From Amphiura filiformis (taxonomy: Eukaryota; Echinodermata; Ophiuroidea; Amphilepidida; Amphiuridae), in assembly GCF_039555335.1 (NCBI RefSeq), contig NC_092628.1, positions 95,119,782 to 95,183,781 on the forward strand: 64,000 nt of DNA. The letters run 5' to 3'. Position numbers and translations under genes: made by a program. The notes beneath the pieces were generated by a model. That model saw nothing but the letters and a program-made list of their open reading frames with translations, did not search any database and had not been told where the DNA came from. Within the stretch, counting starts at the first letter, position 1. Each line of letters starts with the position of its first letter. This document shows positions 15,101 through 21,100 of the stretch, piece by piece.

Positions 15101-18100
15101 TTGTGGAAATATCTATCTACATTTTAAGAGAATCCCAAAAATATGATAAATAAATTCATTTTGTACCTGGTTGTAGATATTAGTAATATTTGCTTCCGCT
15201 CTCTCAGCTCCATGGATTTGATCATCAAATTCTGGAAGCTACAAGAATCAAATTGGAAAACAAAGCAAAAATGTGATTTTGTAAGGTATAATCACAACTA
15301 AGAGAATCAATCAAATGAACTTTTATTTTCAAATCACAACAACAACAAAACACTAAAACAGGTGATAGGGAAAATATTAAGGGCTGGGGTATGAGCGTTT
15401 GGACAGTATTTATTTTGGGACATCAGAGCACATCAGACATATCGATTGCATTCTGAATACGAAGAATGTCATTCTGATATCAAATAATTTTGATTTTTGA
15501 AAATCGCAATTTAATACACATTTTATGGCAAATCATTAAAATTGATATTTTTGATATTTAACAGTACTTGAAGTAAACTTTATAAATCTGATGATTTATA
15601 CTTAAAGTGTATGTAGGTGGGATGAAAAGCCGACGATCAATTGAAAATTTTGACCTTTCAGATTGAAGATATGGATTTTTTTTCCCAAAACACCAAAAAA
15701 ATTAGGTCTTTTGGGAAAAAAATCCATATCTTCAATATGAAAGGTCAAAATGTTCAATTGACCGTCGGCTTTTCCTCCCTGCTACATACACTTTAAGAAT
15801 ATATCATTAGATTTATATAATTTACTTCGAGGACTGTTATATATCAAAAATTTGAAAAATATCAAATTTTTATAATTTGTCATAAATTTTTTATTATATT
15901 GTGATTTTCAAAAAATGAAAATTATTTGATATCAGAAAGACATGCTTTGTATTCAGAATGCAATTCGATAGGTCCGAGGTGCTCTCATGTCCCACAAAAA
16001 ATACTGTCGAAACGCAATAAACGCTCATTTTAGATCCCTTAAGGCCTTATTGCTTCAATTTTATCATGTATCTGGAGGTACCAATATATACTGGGAATTT
16101 CAATTGAATGAACACAGCTGCACAATGTGACGAGCGTCCTGTGTGATGGATGCTTGCGTGTGTGTGACGCAAAAGTAAATCAGACCATTCCAACTCACTT
16201 GTGATTGGTGAGTATTGTATCCAATGTCGTGCGTTCGCGTTATAGTTTGAAATATGCGATATATGATCACAGTTGGGTCGAATAGAGCTGTTGATAGCTG
16301 TGTTCATTCAATCGAAATTCAGAGTATAAGTGAATACTTTGTGACACAAATTGATCCAAGCAAAACAAAGTCAGCAACAATGGCAATGAAATATAGGCAA
16401 AAATAAGGAGCCAAAACAATAAAAACATTACACAAATTGACACACACCAAGTTGATAACTTTGCAACCAAGTATGCCTGGTACTTACAGATTTCAACATC
16501 AGCAATAGGTACTGAGTAAGTTAGAAAATAAAACAATAACTAAATTGATAAATGTCTGACTTTGGTGTGAGTGGATCAGATTATCTCACATATCATATTA
16601 TATTTTACTTATTTACAGTGGTGTAACCAGGATTTTGGAACCGAGGGGGCACAACTTGTAAATTTACCGACGGAAATATTTTTTCCCAATGGAAGTTGTG
16701 AATTGTTGCCCCCATTTTTTTTTGGATGGCTTGAAAAATGAAGAGCAAAAAAAAAAAAGGAAAAAAAAAAAAGGATAACAGGTGCTTGTATAATTCAATT
16801 GCTTTCACAATTTTCACACTTTTTAAAGATTTTGTTACGATCTTTCCCTTTTTTCTTTTACCACCATGCATAAGCAAAGTAAAAAATTAGTCCATTGATG
16901 ACCCAAATTTTTTTCATCAACACCTTACGTCTACTGACGGCCTCACGTGAACCGACGGCCATCATGGCCCCCACTGGCTACGCCACTGCTTATTTACTTC
17001 ATTGATAACTTACTTGAAACTTCTTCTTCATAGTTACTGTGCAACGTTCCTTGTGCAACAAGATGCATAGGATTGTGGTGTGCATGGTGAGAATGTATTT
17101 AGTCCTTACTGTTCTAATTCTGGGCACTGATGAAATCACCTAAGGTGATTTTGAAGTGTTCAGGATCTGGGATGCCAGTAATGTTTGATGGAATGCTATT
17201 CCATTCCCTGACTGTTTTTGAGGGCAAGAGAGTACTTATGCTTACCTGTGTATAGTCAGAAGAGTACTTATGACTTATGCTTACCTGTGTATAGTCAATA
17301 TTACTTGTCAGTCCATAATTAGATGGCACACAGCCGGTACATGTAGTATTGATACTATCTAACATGTCTGTAACATTCTTAAGCTGACTGTTCAAATTCT
17401 CTCCATTATTTAGCAAGAAGTTGCGAGAAATGTTCATGTTGTGAAGAGTAGAGCTGGTATCACTCAAATCTGAAATAATAATTATTGAAAATTATGCACA
17501 GTCATTCTTTTGACATCTTCTTGACAGGTACAAGTCATATATTCCTAGAGAAGAAAAATTATGAACATGTCTATGCATTGTGCAAGAATTTGACATGGAA
17601 TTTAAATTTTATGCTCAGTTATGTCTTCTTCCAAAGGTAAATAAACTATGTTTTTCATACTTTGACACATCTTTCAAAAACTAAATAATTTCTACAAAAA
17701 GTTTCATGCATAATGCTACTATGAAATTTAAAAGAACAGAAGAAAAAAAAAGAGATCCTCCTTACAAATAATCAAATAGCCATATAGTACAGAAAACAGT
17801 AATAGTTGAGTTCATTCTTTTAGTCAAGCAGAATTTTGGCTCATATTATGGAAAAGTTTTGTAGTATCCGAGTTCATTCAGTCTGCACAGAGTATGACTT
17901 GTTGCTAATAACTGTCCCAAAATAAAACTGGCTCTTATGCTGAACAATATATGAGATATAGGTAGGGGCGTAGCCAGCTTTTTTGGTCAGGGGGGGTGCA
18001 AAATAAAATTTTGGGGCACAGACAAAAAAATTTACAGTTGCATCATACAATACATAGAGACTGCATGTCTTCAAGCTTTAAAAAAAGGCCTTATTGGGAA

Positions 18101-21100
18101 AAAAGGCCTTACCTTGCCCCTTTTCTTTTCCTTTGCCCTCCTGATTTTCTCTTTCATTTTTTATCAGAGGGGCACTTTTTTCTTTCATTTTTTGTCAGGG
18201 GGGACTCTGCCCCCCACACTACTGGATATAGGCAATATATATATGGTCAAACATAGAGAAAACATTTTTAAAGTAGGGTGTCAATTTAAATATACCATTA
18301 GAGCACATGCTGGTGGTCTTAACTAAAAAAGTTTGAAAATGGCAGTTATTGGCTTTTGAATCGGAAATCTTCAAATGTCAAAAAACCACGATACAACAAC
18401 AGCAACAAACATCATGCCATTATAATTCACTGATGATGTAGGCAGTTTGAAATTCTTGACATATATATCAACTTGTCAACTTACTATTAATTAACTTTTC
18501 AAGCTCATTAAACAATGACTGGACTTTGACCTCCTCCAATAAATAAGTCTGAATTGGTTCTGCAATTAGTGTGCCTGCATCTGTGTAGAAAACAAAAGAA
18601 ATAATTAGTATATGCATAAAGCCTCACCTCTAGATAGTTGCAGTCTTTCCCGGTACTCACGTTTTTGATGTCATAGTTTTTTAGCCTATTTCTCTGGTCT
18701 GTTAAATAGTTAATGGAACATGCAGAACACAGATATTGAGTATTTCACAACTTTTTTCATTGGTAGATAAATTATCATCAAACATTTGACTTCATCTTAA
18801 GTTAACATCATAATCCAATAATAATCATATATCCAAGAAGGGGTTTAGTGGTTACCAAGTTGATCTTATGAGCTAGTTTGCAATGTTTCTATGTTTGTAT
18901 GTTCCAGTGAATGGTGCATAAGCATCTTCCCTGGTAAGTGTGGATAGGCCATGCTAGTTATCCATATTAATACCTCACTTATATTCAAAAGCAGCAACAG
19001 TAAACCAATTAAGTTAAATAAACGTAAATTATAAATATTATATGGACTCACTTTCTAGATCCCCTAGTGTCAAGTTTTCTGCATATTTATATTCATCTTC
19101 CAAGATATGACCAGCTTGCTATAAAGAAACAAGGAGATGCTAAATACCTCATGGTTTTGCATAATACAAAATATCTAACTGATATCTATTAAATTTACCC
19201 ATGATGCATATCTTCTTGTACAGTACCTGACAGGTTATGATGTTTTTCTCATCTCTGAGCAAATTGGGAAATTTGCTTCAGCATGTGTTTTGAACTTTTA
19301 TAGAATTAGAGAGACATACACCACCATACACCTTTTAATAGAGTCTATTAATGAGCATTGCACACCAAACTATTTGAATTAATTAATTCTTGATAGTACT
19401 TACTGCAATAGTGCCATTGATAAATGTCTGTAGATCCTGTAGGATATCCAATGAGGTTTGGAAAGATGAGTCTTTGGCAGTAGTCATGAATTTATTGGAA
19501 GTATCCATGCACACCACACCAGCACTACAAACAGAGAAACAACATGACTTGAGACATCATGCAATAGTGTATGGTATTGGATGTATCCATACACACCACA
19601 CCAGCACTACAAACAGAGAAACAACATGACTTGTGACATCATGCAATAGTGTATGGTATTGGATGTATCCATACACGCCACACCAGCACTACAAACAGAG
19701 AAACAACATGACTTGAGACATCATGCAATAGTGTATGGTATTGGATGTATCCATACACACCACACCAGCACTACAAACTGAGAAACAACATGACTTGTGA
19801 CATCATGCAATAGTGTCATGAATTTATTGGATGTATCCATACACACCACACCAGCACTACAAACAGAGAAACAACATGACTTGAGACATCATGCAATAGT
19901 GTATGGTATTGGATGTATCCATACACACCACACCAGCACTACAAACAGAGAAACAACATGACTTGTGACATCATGCAATAGTGTATGGTATTGGATGTAT
20001 CCATACACGCCACACCAGCACTACAAACAGAGAAACAACATGACTTGAGACATCCTGCAATAGTGTATGGTATTGGATGTATCCATACACACCACACCAG
20101 CACTACAAACAGAGAAACAACATGACTTGTGACATCATGCAATAGTGTCATGAATTTATTGGATGTATCCATACACACCACACCAGCACTACAAACAGAA
20201 AAACAACATGACTTGAGACATCATGCAATAGTGTATGGTATTGGATGTATCCATACACACCACACCAGCACTACAAACAGAGAAACAACATGACTTGAGA
20301 CATCATGCAATAGTGTATGGTATTGGATGTATCCATACACACCACACCAGCACTACAAACAGAGAAACAACATGACTTGAGACATCATGCAATAGTGTAT
20401 GGTATTCGATGTATCCATACACACCACACCAGCACTACAAACAGAGAAACAACATGACTTGTGACATCATGTAATAGTGTATCATTGATACAAATCTACA
20501 TCAAAATTACAGTTCTTGCTCTGGACTAATTTCTTCTCCTAAAATATGCAGAAAATTGTGGAATTTACCAAAAGGTGGTGCTGCACTTAATTAAATGGGG
20601 ACAATGCAAAACTACTTACCATAACACAGCTAATGAGGATGCCAGACAAACACTAAGACAGACCTGTTTGCAACATAAACTAGAGTTTTCTTGTTCACGT
20701 TTACCTCCGCAGTTATCACAGCAACGACAACAAAAGAAGATGAGAGCAATCCATGGCAACAGGAGGAAGAACAGGATACCAATGATGAGGCAGATGATGA
20801 TGCCTAGAAAATTCTCCATGCCCTATGTAGAAAAGATAACACATTGTATTATATTCTACTCACAGTATCTACCTTACTTGAATTGCAGACCCTCCTGTCT
20901 TGAGAACAATTTTGATTTGATTTGATTTGTTCGGGTTTTGACAACACTGGATAACCCAAGAAAGCCTCTATTGAAGCTTATTTCTATTGGGGTCCATTTG
21001 AACACCGGGACGGGTTGGGAACAGTCAGGGGTTAACACCCTACTCTTTTCAAAACTGGCTGCGAGATACATGTACAGGTATGGCTCTCTGCAAACGGAAC

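Noticed and set aside
16605-16877. Minus-strand 90-residue open frame with a Phe-rich stretch
   Set aside because: Lies wholly within the hAT-type MITE; poly-A/T tracts create the frame.
19487-20480. CRISPR-like array (regular repeats)
   Set aside because: Whole 82-bp units repeat without unique spacers, the context is an animal intron, and the unit is derived from the exon 4 edge.
20575-20925. Plus-strand 116-residue open frame
   Set aside because: Antisense shadow of prominin A exon 3.
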